From Spinacia oleracea (Eukaryota; Streptophyta; Magnoliopsida; Caryophyllales; Amaranthaceae), in contig NC_079492.1 in assembly GCF_020520425.1 (NCBI RefSeq), positions 144,491,861-144,555,860 on the forward strand: 64,000 nt of DNA, in the 5' to 3' direction. Positions within the stretch are counted from its first letter, which is position 1, and each line of letters starts with the position of its first letter. The notes beneath the pieces are model-generated. The model ran no database searches. It was not told the origin of the DNA and saw nothing but the letters and a program-made list of their open reading frames with translations. Shown here piece by piece: positions 46,706 through 58,774 of this stretch. Position numbers and translations under genes: made by a program.

Positions 46706-49590
46706 TCTTATTATTTTCATAATCTAAATTGCATGAACATGGTTAAATATTACAAATTTGCAAGAATTAAAAGGGGTGATTAATTTTCGTAATTGTTAAT
46801 TAATTGCAAATTGCGTTTATTTAATTATACGTACGCAGTTTTTCGGCAGTTTCTTCGTTACTCATCTAAATCGAGTGATTTTTGTGTCAATTCCGCATGT
46901 AAAAGGCATTCTAAAATTTTGACAAAAATATTTTTTTTTCCGGCCGAACCCAGAATTCTCAAATTCGAAGCATAACTATGACTTTTCGGAGGTTTTAGTT
47001 TTTCGAATGCAAAATTTCGTAAATTTAAGATGTTAAATTAAATATTTGCGATTCTTGTTGATAAATCTTGAATTTTTTATTGACCTACTGTATATGTTTA
47101 ACAAGTTTGAATGCCTATCCTTGTTAATTATGCAATCTAATTTGTAATTATGATTAATTTGTTGAAAATTGGAATAATTTAGAATTAATTTGATTTTCAT
47201 AATTAGTTATAATTTAATTAGACACCTATGATTAAAAACCACCATAAAAAATTGTAAATTTATGTTAAATTTTAAATTTTTATGACCTAGACTTGAATCC
47301 ATGTTAATCGGAAATCAATTAAATAATAAATTTACGATTTTTCGCCCTAAAATTATGAAATTAATATTATTTATTAATTTGTCATTAATTTTTAATATAA
47401 ATTTTAAATTTTTATGCGATTCGCTCATATAACGCACGCACAAAGCAATGGACGCTACGTGTTACCCTTAAGGGGTGTTGTATAGTGCGGGCATGTGACG
47501 ACGAGCAAGGGAGCTCGTCGCCCATGCGGTACGAATGCAATGAGCAAGGCCATGGTGCACGAGCACAAGGCAGCAGCCCTGCCTTGTGTCGTGGGCTGTG
47601 TGCGATGGGCGAATGGGCGAGGGCGAGAGCAAGGCACGAGCAGTCGCGTGTGGGCAGCAAGCGAGCTGCGCCACAGCGCGCACTGCCTCGCGCAAGCGTG
47701 CGGAGCCTCGCGCGCAGCGAGCGCAAGCTCGCGTGCCACGAGTGCTACGCCCAGCATCGATCGCTCGCGCGCAGCGAGCGCTATTGTGCGTGCGACAAGC
47801 GCTGCGCCCAGCGATGGCGTGCAGCGTGCTTGTTGCGACGTGCGACAAGCGCTTCGCCCAGCGATGGCGTGCAACGTGCTTGTTGCGACGTGTGACGAGC
47901 GCTGCGCCCAGCGATGGCAAGCAGCTTGCTTGTGGCGACGTGCGACGAGCGCTGCGCCCAGCGATGGGCTGCGGCAGCATGCTTGTTACGTCGAGCGCTG
48001 GCGCGCGCAGCGAGCACCAGCTCGCGTGATGCCTTGCGATGGTGAGCAGCAGCGATGCGACGCAGCGCATGGGCTGCGCGCACATGGCCAGCGATGGCTG
48101 TGTGCGTGTGGCCCATGGGCGTGCGTTGCGTAGGATTGTTGCGTTGCGATTAGATCGTTTTGAAATTTTAATTTGAGATTTTCTGTTTATGTAATTTTAA
48201 TTAATTTTAAAATTAATAATTTAAATTATTTTCTTGGATTTTAATTTTGAATATTGTAATTATAATAAATTTTATTTATTCTAATTATTTTACTAAAATT
48301 AAAATCATGAATTAATTTAAATACGACTGAAATTAAATTAAACTTTTTGGATTCAATTATAAATTTATATGAGCTTTAAATTTTAATTAGATTTGTATGT
48401 TTCCGGTTAGACTAGAAATACATTTTTATGTTTAAAATTAGTAAAGCATATGAATTTATTGGTTTAAGTGGGAGCCCTTTTTAGTCATAAACTCTTGATT
48501 AGGTCTACAAATCCTTAAGGTTAAAACAACTTGATTAGAATTAATAAGGACTGAATAATTTGTAGATTATTGGTGCCCTTGATTAATTGCTGCAAATGTT
48601 TATATGATGCATAACGTGTTTTACTAACCAGCTATGTGGGCCATTCATGTTAATGAATGGGTGAATGGTATATATTGTATATGTACTATTTTGCAGGTTA
48701 TGAAGTGACTAGTGTGGCCCAAATAGGATAGAAAATATGGTCTGCGTACCATTAATTTGAATGTAATTGGTCTAAAGTACCAAAGTTGTTTTTCAATTCA
48801 AATATGGTCTGCGTACCATCAAATAGTTGTAATTAGTTTTAATTATAGCTTATCCTATTTGAAGAAAATGGTGCCTCCCACGGAGATTTTCAAGACGGAC
48901 TTTGAAGTTAAAGCTTCAAGATGAAGTCGGGCCATACTAGATCACATTTATCTTATGCATGTTTTAATTTATTTATTGCTTTTAAATATGTCTTAAAATG
49001 AATGAGATCAAAAGCTTGATTATGTTGCATGATTAAGGATTTTAGTTCACTTAAAATCTAACCAACATAGTAAGAGCCTTAAGTTCCAAACTTAAAAATT
49101 GAGTTAAAAGGTGCCATGCCAAAATATACACTTGCTTGGATATCCTTTACATCAATCTAGTAATAGTTTTCGCTCAGCGAGGTGTTACTTATTGGTCCTA
49201 AAGGGGCAAGGTACACAAATAATTGTGAGTACATGTTAGTTTTGGTGAAACTCAACGATATAAGTAAGGAGTCCTTTTATGTCGTGGCAAAATCGATAGG
49301 TTTACCTAATAAGTTCTTAGACGTACCTATCAACCAAGAATAGTTTCTAGACTATTAGCAAAAGGCTTCTGCTTACCTAAGATGTTTTAGGATTAAGTCG
49401 ACAAACTGTGCTTAGTTCTTTAATGATTTTAGGATCTCGGAATCATTTTATTCACACCTGCCGGAACACATAACTTGAATAAAATGCTTAATGAACACTG
49501 AATTATGCATGTATGCTAGAATTTAAGTTTATTAAGAGAAACTGTGAATGGTTATTTATTTGTTTATTCTTTTCAATTGTAGTTTTAACT
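46706..49590 (+). other. Long copia leader before gag
   Basis: About 2.9 kb with no gag-like coding. Three parts: AT-rich (46706-47410), a GC-rich island (47412-48135) that is open in several frames on both strands, and AT-rich again, with a duplicated TATGGTCTGCGTACCAT phrase (48737 and 48804). TTTTCAATTGTAG just before gag could be a splice acceptor. Confidence 0.7.
47790..47990. repeat. 50-bp tandem repeat in the GC-rich leader
   Basis: Four copies at an exact 50-bp period starting at 47790, 47840, 47890 and 47940. Each reads GTGCGACAAGCGCTGCGCCC, then AGCGATGG and GCTTGTTGCGAC. Overlapping ORFs of 100-200 codons on both strands here follow from GC richness and the repeat. Confidence 0.85.
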
Positions 49591-50502
49591 ATGGGAAACA
49601 ACAATCAAAACATCATCATGGGTTCTGAGCTTATGGTCAAGCTGAACCTAGCAAATTTTCTTGAATGGGAAGCTAAGCTAGTTGAAATAGTCAGACTCAA
49701 TGGACTTGAGTATGTACTGACCAATCCCATGCCAAGCTACTATGCCAGAGACATGACCCCTGAGAGATTTTACGCCTGGGATGCGGATCTCAAAAGGGTT
49801 ATGAGTCTCATGCTGAACAATATCCCTGATGATTGGGCTAGAAGGTTTGTAGCCTATGAACCTTTTACGCTCATCAAGAATCTGAGGGATATCTGTCGTG
49901 GAAGCACGGAGGACAGGGACCTGAACGTCCATGAGTTGATTGAATCAATGTCTGGTCTAAAGGTTAGTTCTCCCAACAGGTGTTATAGGATGGAAGTCCA
50001 AGAAACACATGTTCAGCTCCTTCGCACTAAACAGAGGGTAGGCGTCCCACTAAGGTTCCATGTGGATCTTATGCGTTCATACTTTGATCGCCTAAGTCTA
50101 CTAGGAACACCAATAAGCGAAAGGATGGCAGTCTCCATCTTGCTCAATTCACTACACAGTGGGTTTGGTCGCTTCAAGCAACTATACCTAAGTGAACCAA
50201 GAGAAGTAACAGTTGCAGAATTTGTTCACCTTGTCAGAAAGGCTGAGATAATACTGGACTGTGAAGCCAAAGATTTACTCAAGGCTAGAATGAGACCGTT
50301 CAAGAAAAGTGGAAAGTCCAAGGGCAATGCTAAATCAAAGCAGGACAAGTCCACATTAAGCTGTCTTTATTGTGATGGAATAGGCCATTACAAAAGAGAA
50401 TGTCCAAAGCTAAAGGAAGATCAGAAGAACGGAACAGTCGTTCCATCTTCAGGTATTTTCGTTATAGACTGTATACTTGCTAATTCACTTCTTGGGTATT
50501 AG
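49591..50502 (+). CDS. gag: Copia Gag polyprotein
   Basis: Capsid/nucleocapsid protein of the retrotransposon, assembling virus-like particles in the cytoplasm. I start at ATG 49591 (MGNNNQNIIMGSELMVKLN), because the upstream 26 codons are leader-like. The copia Gag core includes YAWDADLKRVMSLMLNNIPD, the MSGLKVSS region and LRFHVDLMRSYFDRLSLLG. A basic stretch (RMRPFKKSGKSKGNAKSKQD) precedes a CCHC knuckle, CLYCDGIGHYKREC. The frame ends TAT TAG at 50502, 303 codons in all. The protease reading overlaps its last few codons in another frame, so either a frameshift mutation or a genuine frame change separates gag and pol. Confidence 0.9.
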   Translation: MGNNNQNIIMGSELMVKLNLANFLEWEAKLVEIVRLNGLEYVLTNPMPSYYARDMTPERFYAWDADLKRVMSLMLNNIPDDWARRFVAYEPFTLIKNLRDICRGSTEDRDLNVHELIESMSGLKVSSPNRCYRMEVQETHVQLLRTKQRVGVPLRFHVDLMRSYFDRLSLLGTPISERMAVSILLNSLHSGFGRFKQLYLSEPREVTVAEFVHLVRKAEIILDCEAKDLLKARMRPFKKSGKSKGNAKSKQDKSTLSCLYCDGIGHYKRECPKLKEDQKNGTVVPSSGIFVIDCILANSLLGY

Positions 50503-53500
50503 ATACAGGTTGTGGCTCACACTTATGTTCCAATCCACGGGGACTAAGAAGAAGTAGAAAGTTAAGCAAGGGAGAAGTCGACCTACGAGTGGGAAATGGA
50601 GCACGGATTGCTGCATTAGCTGTAGGAACTTATTATTTGTCGTTGCCCTCCGGGCTAGTTTAGGAACTGGAAGAGTGTTTCCATGTTCCAAGTCTTACTA
50701 AAAACATCATTTCAGTTTCTTGCTTAGATGCTAAGGGATTTTCCTTTTTAATAAAAGACAATAGTTGTTCGTTTTATTTTAAAGAGATGTTTTATGGATC
50801 TGCTAGATTATTCAATGGACTTTATTTATTAGATCACGACAAACAAGTATATAACATAAATACCAAAAAGGCCAAAAAGGATGATTCAGATCTCACCTAT
50901 CTGTGGCATTGTCGATTAGGCCATATAAACTTGAAACGCTTAGAAAGACTTCAAAAGGAAGGAATTCTAGAACCATTTGACTTAGAGGATTATGGTAAAT
51001 GCGAATCATGTTTACTTGGCAAAATGACAAAGCAACCTTTCTCTAAAGTTGGAGAAAGAGCAAATGAACTATTGGGTTTAATCCATACAGATGTATGTGG
51101 ACAAATGAGTACAAATGCTAGAGGTGGTTTCAGCTACTTTATCACTTTCACTGATGACTTCAGTAGATATGGTTATGTCTACCTAATGAAGCATAAGTCT
51201 GAATCCTTTGACAAATTCAAGGAATTTCATAGTGAAGTAGAGAATCAATTAGGCAAGAAGATTAAGGCACTGCGGTCTGATAGAGGCGGTGAATATCTGA
51301 GCTATGAATTTGATGACCATCTGAAAGAATGTGGAATTCTATCAGAATTGACTCCTCCTGGAACACCACAATGGAACGGTGTGTCGGAACGGAGGAACAG
51401 AACCTTGCTAGACATGGTCAGGTCAATGATGGGTCAGGCCAAACTTCCATTAGAATTTTGGGGACATGCACTAAATACAGCTGCACTCACTATAAATAGA
51501 GCTCCGTCTAAAGCTGTCGAAAAGACTCCATATGAGTTATGGTTTGGAAAGCCTCCAAATGTGTCTTTTCTTAAGATTTGGGGATGTGAAGTATACGTCA
51601 AACGATTAATTTCAGACAAACTTCATCCAAAATCTGACAAATGTATCCTTGTGGGCTATCCAAAGGAAACAAAGGGGTATTACTTCTACAATACATCTGA
51701 GAACAAGGTATTTGTTGCTCGAGATGGTGTCTTTTTGGAGAAAGATCACATTTCCAAAATGACAAGTGGGAGAAAAGTAGACCTCGAAGAAATTCGAGTC
51801 GAACAACAAACTCTAGAGAATGCTCAAGATGACATTCAGGATGAAACTCAGAGATCTTTAGAAGAATCTGGTGAGAATCATGGTCAATCTAGAAATGTTA
51901 CCCCGCGTAGATTGCAAAGATATAGATCTCAACCGGAAAGGTACTTAGGTATTTTGACGAACGAGAGCTATGACGTTCTATTACTTGAAAGTGATGAACC
52001 TGCGACTTACAAACAAGCTATGACGAGCCCTAGCTCCAAGCAATGGCAAGAAGCCATGCAATCTGAATTAGACTCCATGTCTGAAAACCAAGTATGGGAT
52101 TTGGTCGATTTGCCAGATGGCTACCAAGCCATTGGAAGCAAATGGGTTTTCAAACTGAAAAAGGACAAGGATGGGAAACTTGAAGTTTTCAAAGCTAGAT
52201 TGGTTGCAAAAGGTTACAGGCAAGTCCACGGTGTGGATTACGATGAAACCTTTTCACCAGTTGCAATGCTAAAGTCTATTCGGATAATGTTAGCAATCGC
52301 TGCATATTACGATTACGAAATATGGCAGATGGATGTCAAAACTGCTTTCTTAAACGGCGTTTTAACAGAAACTGTGTTTATGACACAGCCTGAAGGTTTT
52401 GAGGATCCAAAGAATGCTAAAAAGGTATGCAAGCTAAAGAAGTCAATCTACGGATTGAAGCAGGCATCCAGGAGCTGGAATATACGTTTTGATGAAGCAG
52501 TTAGTGACTTTGGTTTCATCAAGAACGCAGACGAATCTTGTGTATACAAGAAGGTCAATGGGAGCAAAATTGCTTTTCTAGTATTATATGTCGACGACAT
52601 ATTACTTATCGGAAATAACATTCCTATGTTGAACTCTGTCAAGATTTGGCTTGGGAAATGTTTTTCGATGAAAGATCTAGGAGAAGCACAGTACATATTG
52701 GGCATCAAGATTTACAGAGATAGATCTAAAAGGATGATTGGACTTAGTCAAAGCACTTATATCAATAAGGTGCTTGATAGGTTCAAGATGGCGGACTCCA
52801 AGCGAGGCTACCTACCCATGTCTCATGGAATAACTCTAAGCAAGACTCAGTGCCCAAAAACACTTGATGAGCGTAGACGAATGAATGGGATTCCATATGC
52901 ATCATTGATTGGTTCAATAATGTATGCTATTATATGTACACGCCCGGATGTTGCGTACGCACTCAGTGCTACGAGCAGATACCAGTCAGACCCAGGAGAG
53001 GCGCATTGGACTGCTGCCAAGAATATTCTGAAGTACCTGAAAAGGCACAAAGATGACTTCCTGGTCTATGGTGGAGATGATGAATTAATTGTTAAAGGCT
53101 ATACGGACGCAAGTTTCCAAACCGACAAAGATGATTTTAGATCACAGTCTGGGTTTGTCTTCTGCCTCAACGGAGGTGCAGTAAGCTGGAAAAGTGCTAA
53201 GCAAAGCACCATTGCGGATTCTACGACTGAAGCGGAGTACATTGCTGCACATGAAGCAGCAAAGGAAGCTATATGGCTAAGGAAGTTCATAGGTGAACTT
53301 GGTGTAGTCCCCTCCATTAAAGGACCAATAGGCCTGTATTGTGATAATAACGGAGCTATTGCACAGGCAAAGGAGCCTAGACACCACCAGAGAGTCAAGC
53401 ATGTACTTTGTAGATTTCACCTTCTACGAGAGTTCGTTGAAAGAAAAGAAGTCGAGATAAACAAGATTGGAACTGATGACAACATATCAGATCCATTGAC

Positions 53501-53576
53501 TAAACCTCTGCCGCAGGCGAAGCACAACTCGCACACTGCAGCTATGGGAATCAAGCATATTGGAGAATGGCTTTAA
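50490..53576 (+). pseudogene. pol: Copia Pol (protease, integrase, RT, RNase H), one stop
   Basis: The order PR-IN-RT-RH is diagnostic of Ty1/copia. Protease begins SWVLDTGCGSHLC. A TAG at 50661-50663 breaks PR (LPSGLV stop ELEECFHVP). After that the frame is open for 929 codons from 50787. The GAG-pre-integrase finger is HCRLGHIN...CESCLLGK. The integrase catalytic residues are in HTDVCG, RSDRGGEY and VSERRNRT. RT has KARLVAKGYRQVHGVDYDET, QMDVKTAFLNG and YVDDILLI. RNase H has YTDASFQ, TEAEYIAAHEA and DNNGAIAQAKEP. All key residues I can check are present, so the element died recently or the stop is suppressed. It lies −1 relative to gag. Confidence 0.93.
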
Positions 53577-54420
53577 TATCCCTGTTTAATGTTTTAAAGT
53601 TTTAGAGTTTAAATCTTTGTAAAACATTATTGGTTAATCATTCACAATAAATGAAAAGAATTCATTTTTCCATTTAATTTGTGGTTTATTAAATGATGAG
53701 TCCCTTCAATTTGACGATATATTCAAGATAGACTGTCAGGACCAGTCCTGTGACTAAGAAATGTCTATCAAGTGAACTTGAATGTCAAAGGTTGAAAATG
53801 GTCCCTAGTCGGAGATTTCTATAAAATTGAGCGCATAGAAAACGTTAGACGATTAGAATGCAAGATGACTAGTAGTTCTGTTTCTTGAACTATGTGGACA
53901 TGGCAATGTCATAATCATTTGCATAGATACTTACTTTGGGAAGACTAGTATCGGACAAGACCTATGAAACTTTACTGTAAGAGATGAAAATCTGTCATAA
54001 GTAAATTTCATTAAAATTATTAGACACTAAATCCTCAATACCTGAGTGATTTGAGATTACTTGTTTGAGAACTGGTTGCTTTGACGTTGACCAACCGTCG
54101 CACCGTAAAAGGAGGCTATAAAGGCAACGCTCAGGTAATCACCTATCAAACGAAGTCTAATCTCAAGATCGCAAGATTGGGATTGTCCTCCCATAAATCG
54201 GGATGAGATGCTTAGCTAACAAGTTAATAATTCAGTGAGATCAAGTGAGCTGAATGCCTAGCTAGAGGCCGCTTCAGTTCAAGTGGAATTAATGATATTA
54301 ATCCACAGCTTACTCTTGACTGAACCTGTAGGGTCACACAAATAGTACGTAAACGGATCAAGTATTTAATGGCATTAAATACTCCATCTATGGATATTCG
54401 GAATCGACGGATCTTGGTTT
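53577..54420 (+). other. Copia 3' internal non-coding region
   Basis: Non-coding sequence between pol and the right LTR. It includes AGATCGCAAGATTGGGATTG and TCCTCCCATAAATCGGGATG (about 54166-54205), phrases common to this copia group, followed by the 210-bp segment also found outside the left LTR. Confidence 0.8.
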
Positions 54421-54430
54421 CAGTGGGAGC
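54421..54430 (+). promoter_or_regulatory. Copia polypurine tract
   Basis: CAGTGGGAGC lies immediately before TGAGATCG, matching the AAGTGGGAGA-type tract that precedes copia 3' LTRs. It fixes the LTR start. Confidence 0.75.
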
Positions 54431-55543
54431 TGAGATCGTCACAGGCAAGAAATGAATGCTCCGGAAACGATGATATTACCGGAAACGGAAATATGGATCG
54501 TATCGGAAATATAAATATTATCCAAGTCGTAGATGTTGCCGGAAACGGAAACATGGTACGTATCGGAAAATATTATCGGAAATGGAAATATTGCCGGAAT
54601 CGGAAATATTGCCGGAAACGGAAATATTGTCAGAATCGAAAATATTATCGGAATCGGAAAATAATTCCGGAAACGAAAATATTAAATATTTGTTCGAAAC
54701 GGAAATTAATTCCGGAATTGGAAATATTAAATATTGTTCGTATCGGAAATGAATTCCGGAATCGGGAAATTAATCGGAAGCGTATCGTACGAATTAGCAT
54801 CGGACGAGGCCTGCCAGACGAAGGCCCAGCACGAAGCCGGGCCATCGCCCAGCAAGCCAGCGCGCCACAACGCACCAGACAAGGCTGCGCCAGGCCCACC
54901 GCAAGGCAGGCCCAGCGCGCGCCAACGCTGCGGCAGCGTGTGGGCCTCGCAGAAATGGGCTGCGAGCTCGCGGGCTGCGCGCGCGCGCATGGCGCCCCTC
55001 GTGGGCTGTTGTGCGTGCGTGTGTGTTGGTGTGCTATACGAATCCTAAAGCTATCAGGTTTCGACTAATGATTAAATTCCTAAACCTAAAAGGATGAATT
55101 AATTAAATAAGAATTCTATTAGGATTCTATTTTAATTAATTCGTATCCTAAATAGGATAACGATTCCCTTTCCATACCTCTATAAATAAAGGCCTAGGGT
55201 CATTATTTTGTATAGAGTATTCAAGTATTCAAAGTGATTTTTGAGAGCAAAAATTCAGTCATACAATTGCCTATACTAGCCGAAAATTCTAAGTACCTTA
55301 AGGGCGATCCTAGTTGGTCAAGCTTAAGGCGGATCCGGACGTGCTGTGGACTATCTACGGAGGGACGACACTTGGAGTCCTAAAGACTTGTTCTTGTTCG
55401 GTTCGGGCGCAGCTAGGGAAGGCACGCAATAAAGTGTATGCATCTAAACTATGCTAAATGATTATGTGTAAATAATATGTTTTCCTGGCTTTATGGTTTT
55501 TTCCGCATGATTTATGAATTGTCATATGTATCATAACCTAACA
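54431..55543 (+). repeat. Copia right LTR, 1113 bp
   Basis: Same ends as the left LTR (TGAGATCG...CCTAACA), one base longer. The TATA box is at about 55180-55192. The flank after it (GCAAG) does not match the base pairs before the left LTR, so no target duplication is present. Confidence 0.9.
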
Positions 55544-55892
55544 GCAAGGAGAAGCCATGGCACCATAAGTAGAAGCCTTGGCACCATCATGTGCGGCAAG
55601 TAGAAGCCATGGCACCATCATGTGCGGCAAGGAGAAGCCATGACACCATAAGTAGAAGCCTTGGCACCATCATGTGCGGCAAGGAGAAGCCATGACACCA
55701 TAAGTAGAAGCCTTGGCACCATCATGTGCGGCAAGTAGAAGCCATGGCACCATAAGTAGAAGCCATGGCACCATCATGTGCGGCGAGTAAAAGCCATGAC
55801 ACCATCATGTGCGGCAAAGAGAAGCCATGGTACCATAACTAGAAGCCTTGGCACCATCATGTGCGGAAAGTAGAAGCCATGACACCATCATG
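55544..55892. repeat. 31/52-bp composite minisatellite
   Basis: Units end in CACCATCATGTGCGGC. Lengths run 52, 31, 52, 52, 52, 31, 52, 31 bp, built from the shared words AGAAGCCATGGCACCAT and AAGTAGAAGCC. The array abuts the right copia LTR directly. Confidence 0.85.
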
Positions 55893-57440
55893 TGCGACTC
55901 TCTCTCACGCACCGCACCCGACATCGGGCGACAAAACAACAGCCACGCCAAGAGAAAGCATCAGCCATCATCCTACCCACGTACATACGCCAAAATAAAA
56001 AAAAATAAAAAAAATAAGCAGCAGCCACGCCCAAGAGGAAGGAGCAGAAAAAAAAAAAAAAAAAAAAAAGCAGCAGCCACGCCATGTTCAGCCTTCCCAC
56101 GAAAAAAGAAAAAAAAAACAGCAGCCACACCCAAGAGGAAGGAGCAGCCACGCCATGTTCAGCCTTCCCTACAAAAAAAAAAAAAAAAGAAGCAGCCACG
56201 CCCAAGAGGAAGGAGCAGCCACGCCATGTTCAGCGTAGCAAAAAAAAAAAAACAATTTTTTTTTTTTTTTCAACAGCCACGCCCTCCCCCTTACGGGCTC
56301 GGCCGCGAAGGAACAGCCAAGCCACGAAGGAAAGCCCGCCCAGCAAGGAGAGCAGCCAAGCCGTGCACGTCTGCCACGCCCACATGGGTGTTGGGCCTAG
56401 CCATGCCCACTCTCGGCACACATCGCACGACGAAGGCCACAACTGCCCATAGGCACCTCCCTTGGGTGAGTAAACAACAACCAACGCCCGAAAGATCATG
56501 AACACGAAGACGCTTCCATACTTAGTGAAAATCCTAAGTTGTCGGGGCTTGACTCACCCAAATCAACAGCCACGCCTTACGCGACACACGCCCGCCAAAC
56601 ATGGGGCTCAGATCGTTCAAATGACACTCATGAGCTTGGCGTGTGAGTTAAGCCCGCCCCATCATCACGCAACAACAACTAAAAAACAACCGCCAATGAT
56701 GAGTTAAGCCCGCCTCATGTGAGCTGGGCGCGCACGCCCCAACGCACCAAAAGTAACAACCATACGGCCTTGGCAAGAGCAGCCACGCCCGAAACGGGAT
56801 GCGAGCGTGTCACCAAGAACCAAACCGCTCACCTTGACCGGGAAAATGGCAGCCACGCCAATCCGTGATCCTCACCCGCGGAAAATAACAGCCAAGCCCA
56901 TGCTTGGTACCCTCGCTCAAAACGTCCGATAACTACGGGATTTATTTCTTCCGCCAAACTCCCGAGTACTTGGCCACACTCGCAAATTTGGCGTGGGGCT
57001 AATGTTCGGGCCCCCCTGTGGGACCCACTTTCTACACAAAATTACCAAAATACCCTCCTAGGGGAATTACTGAAATACCCTCAAACACAAACCTCTTGAT
57101 GGGCTCAGACCAGAAGTTAGGAGTCCATATCTCAGCCCACTACAGGCCCAAGAGTCCATACCCCTATACTTGCCTATATTTACTAATAATGCCATCCGGC
57201 ACTACTATAAATATGCTTCACCTAATCATTACTCAGGTATGCGATTATTCCCACACTGACTCTCTCACTACTTTCTCTCTCTACAAGAACTGACTTGAGC
57301 GTCGGAGAGGGTTTTCTCGGGAACCCTCCCGAGCCAGTTTACGTTTGCCGTTTTTGTAGGACAAACCACAACCGATTGGAGGAAAACGACAGCCTGGTTG
57401 AAGAGGCTTCCCCTATTTTCACACTTAGCATTTTCTTCGC
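55893..57440 (+). mobile_element. GC-rich LTR-type sequence (probable gypsy LTR)
   Basis: Repeated AGCAGCCACGCC words are separated by poly-A tracts (56046-56068, 56168-56187). A TATA box follows (TATAAATAT, 57206-57214), then a leader with CTCTCTCACTACTTTCTCTC and ACTTGAGCGTCGGAGAGGGT and a CTCGGG/CCCGAG hairpin (57334-57351). This mirrors the 3' half of the solo LTR at 5194-5657. The left side is truncated at the copia junction. ORFs here are simple-repeat artefacts. The right edge is uncertain. Confidence 0.6.
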
Positions 57441-57780
57441 AGAAACACTATATATTTGAAATTGTATTAAATTTGAAATTATACAACGCGTATATCAACC
57501 ATTAGTAGAAAGCGACACACAAATAATACACAAATTCAGTACTTTTAAAAGAGATTCAGATTCATAATCTTGTACAAGTATTTTAAGTTTATTTTGATAT
57601 GAAGTACATCTATTTCTCGTAATTGTACAACTTCTTATGATCAATGTAGCTATAAAGTGAAAAAACATTGATAAAATTTCAAAATAGTTACCTATTTGAG
57701 TATTTGTTAAAGTATTTTTAAATCGTAGCTTAATCTTTAAAGTATAATTTTGTTTATTTGCATAGTATGGCAAAGTGAAA

Positions 57781-57955
57781 GATAGGGGTTGAATTTTTAA
57801 TTATTTTTTGTATGGAGTAGGGGGTAGGTGGGTTAATAGGGGTGGAGTGATAAATAATATAATATTGTTAGAATATTTCCATTTTTAGAAACAGGTCAAG
57901 TATTAAGGGACGACCCGATAAGAAAAACAGGTCAAGTATTCCAAGATGGAGGGAG
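57781..57955. repeat. Stowaway MITE, left end missing
   Basis: The right end CCAAGATGGAGGGAG plus TA (57956-57957) and the interior TTTTTTGTATGGAGTAGGGG match, in reverse, the element at 63121-63429. The left terminus is absent. Confidence 0.5.
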
Positions 57956-58347
57956 TATGAAGTTATGAACTACCCAAAAACCTTAATTATCTGACTTCCG
58001 GACTTCGCTCCACACTATTCACATTCCTAAGATATCATACGTAGTACTCCGTAGTTTTATGCATTTAAAAGTCAACCAAAATAGCACCTTATAAACCTAC
58101 AAATTTATATAAAAAATATCGTGAGACTGCTGATATATACTCAAACTTTGGTTTATAACTATGCATACCAAATTATATAAAGTACGAAGCACTAATTAAC
58201 GACGTGTCTTGTATATATGTAAGTATTTGGTATGATAGCGGATGAGATATCGTTTACTGATAGAGGTATCGGTTGGTTAATTAGCTTTTGTCAAACCTTA
58301 TAAATAGTAGCGTTTGAAGGTAGCGGATAGCTTTTGATAAAATTATA

Positions 58348-58615
58348 CTAACTCCGTTTCAAAATGATCTTTACAATTTACGTTTTAGTCTGTTTCATAA
58401 TGTTCTTAATTTACACTTTGCTTTATTCTATTTTTTGACATGAAATTTATTACCTTACCTTTCTTATCTCACAATATTTACAAATTTTCACTCATTCTCT
58501 CTTATTTTGATTTATTCATTTTTTTTCTTACACCCACCCGCTTTTTACCTATTTTCTCTTACTTTTAATATTTGTGCAAACAGTAACTGTAAAGATATTT
58601 ATGAAACGGAGATAG
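58348..58615. mobile_element. Stowaway MITE
   Basis: The left end CTAACTCCGTTTCAAAATGA and right end ATTTATGAAACGGAGATAG are inverted, TA-flanked (58346-58347 and 58616-58617). CTTTACA and TGTAAAG pair further in. Length 268 bp. Confidence 0.85.
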
Positions 58616-58774
58616 TACTCCGTAATAAAGTTTTTAACAAAATATATACTCCGCTACTTTTATTGTTTGTTATAATCTCAACCGCTACTTTTACCAAGCA
58701 CTCATACTAGTTAACCGCTTACTTAGACAGCTAACTGTTACACGCTACTATTGACCGCTACCCGCTATTATATA

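Noticed and set aside
47412..48135. Several 100-210 codon ORFs on both strands
   Set aside because: They overlap each other in GC-rich tandem repeat DNA, are low-complexity Ala/Arg/Cys-rich, and no frame shows a domain.
55848..56505. ORFs of 91-217 codons rich in Lys and Pro
   Set aside because: Created by poly-A tracts and AGCAGCCACGCC repeats in an LTR-type sequence.
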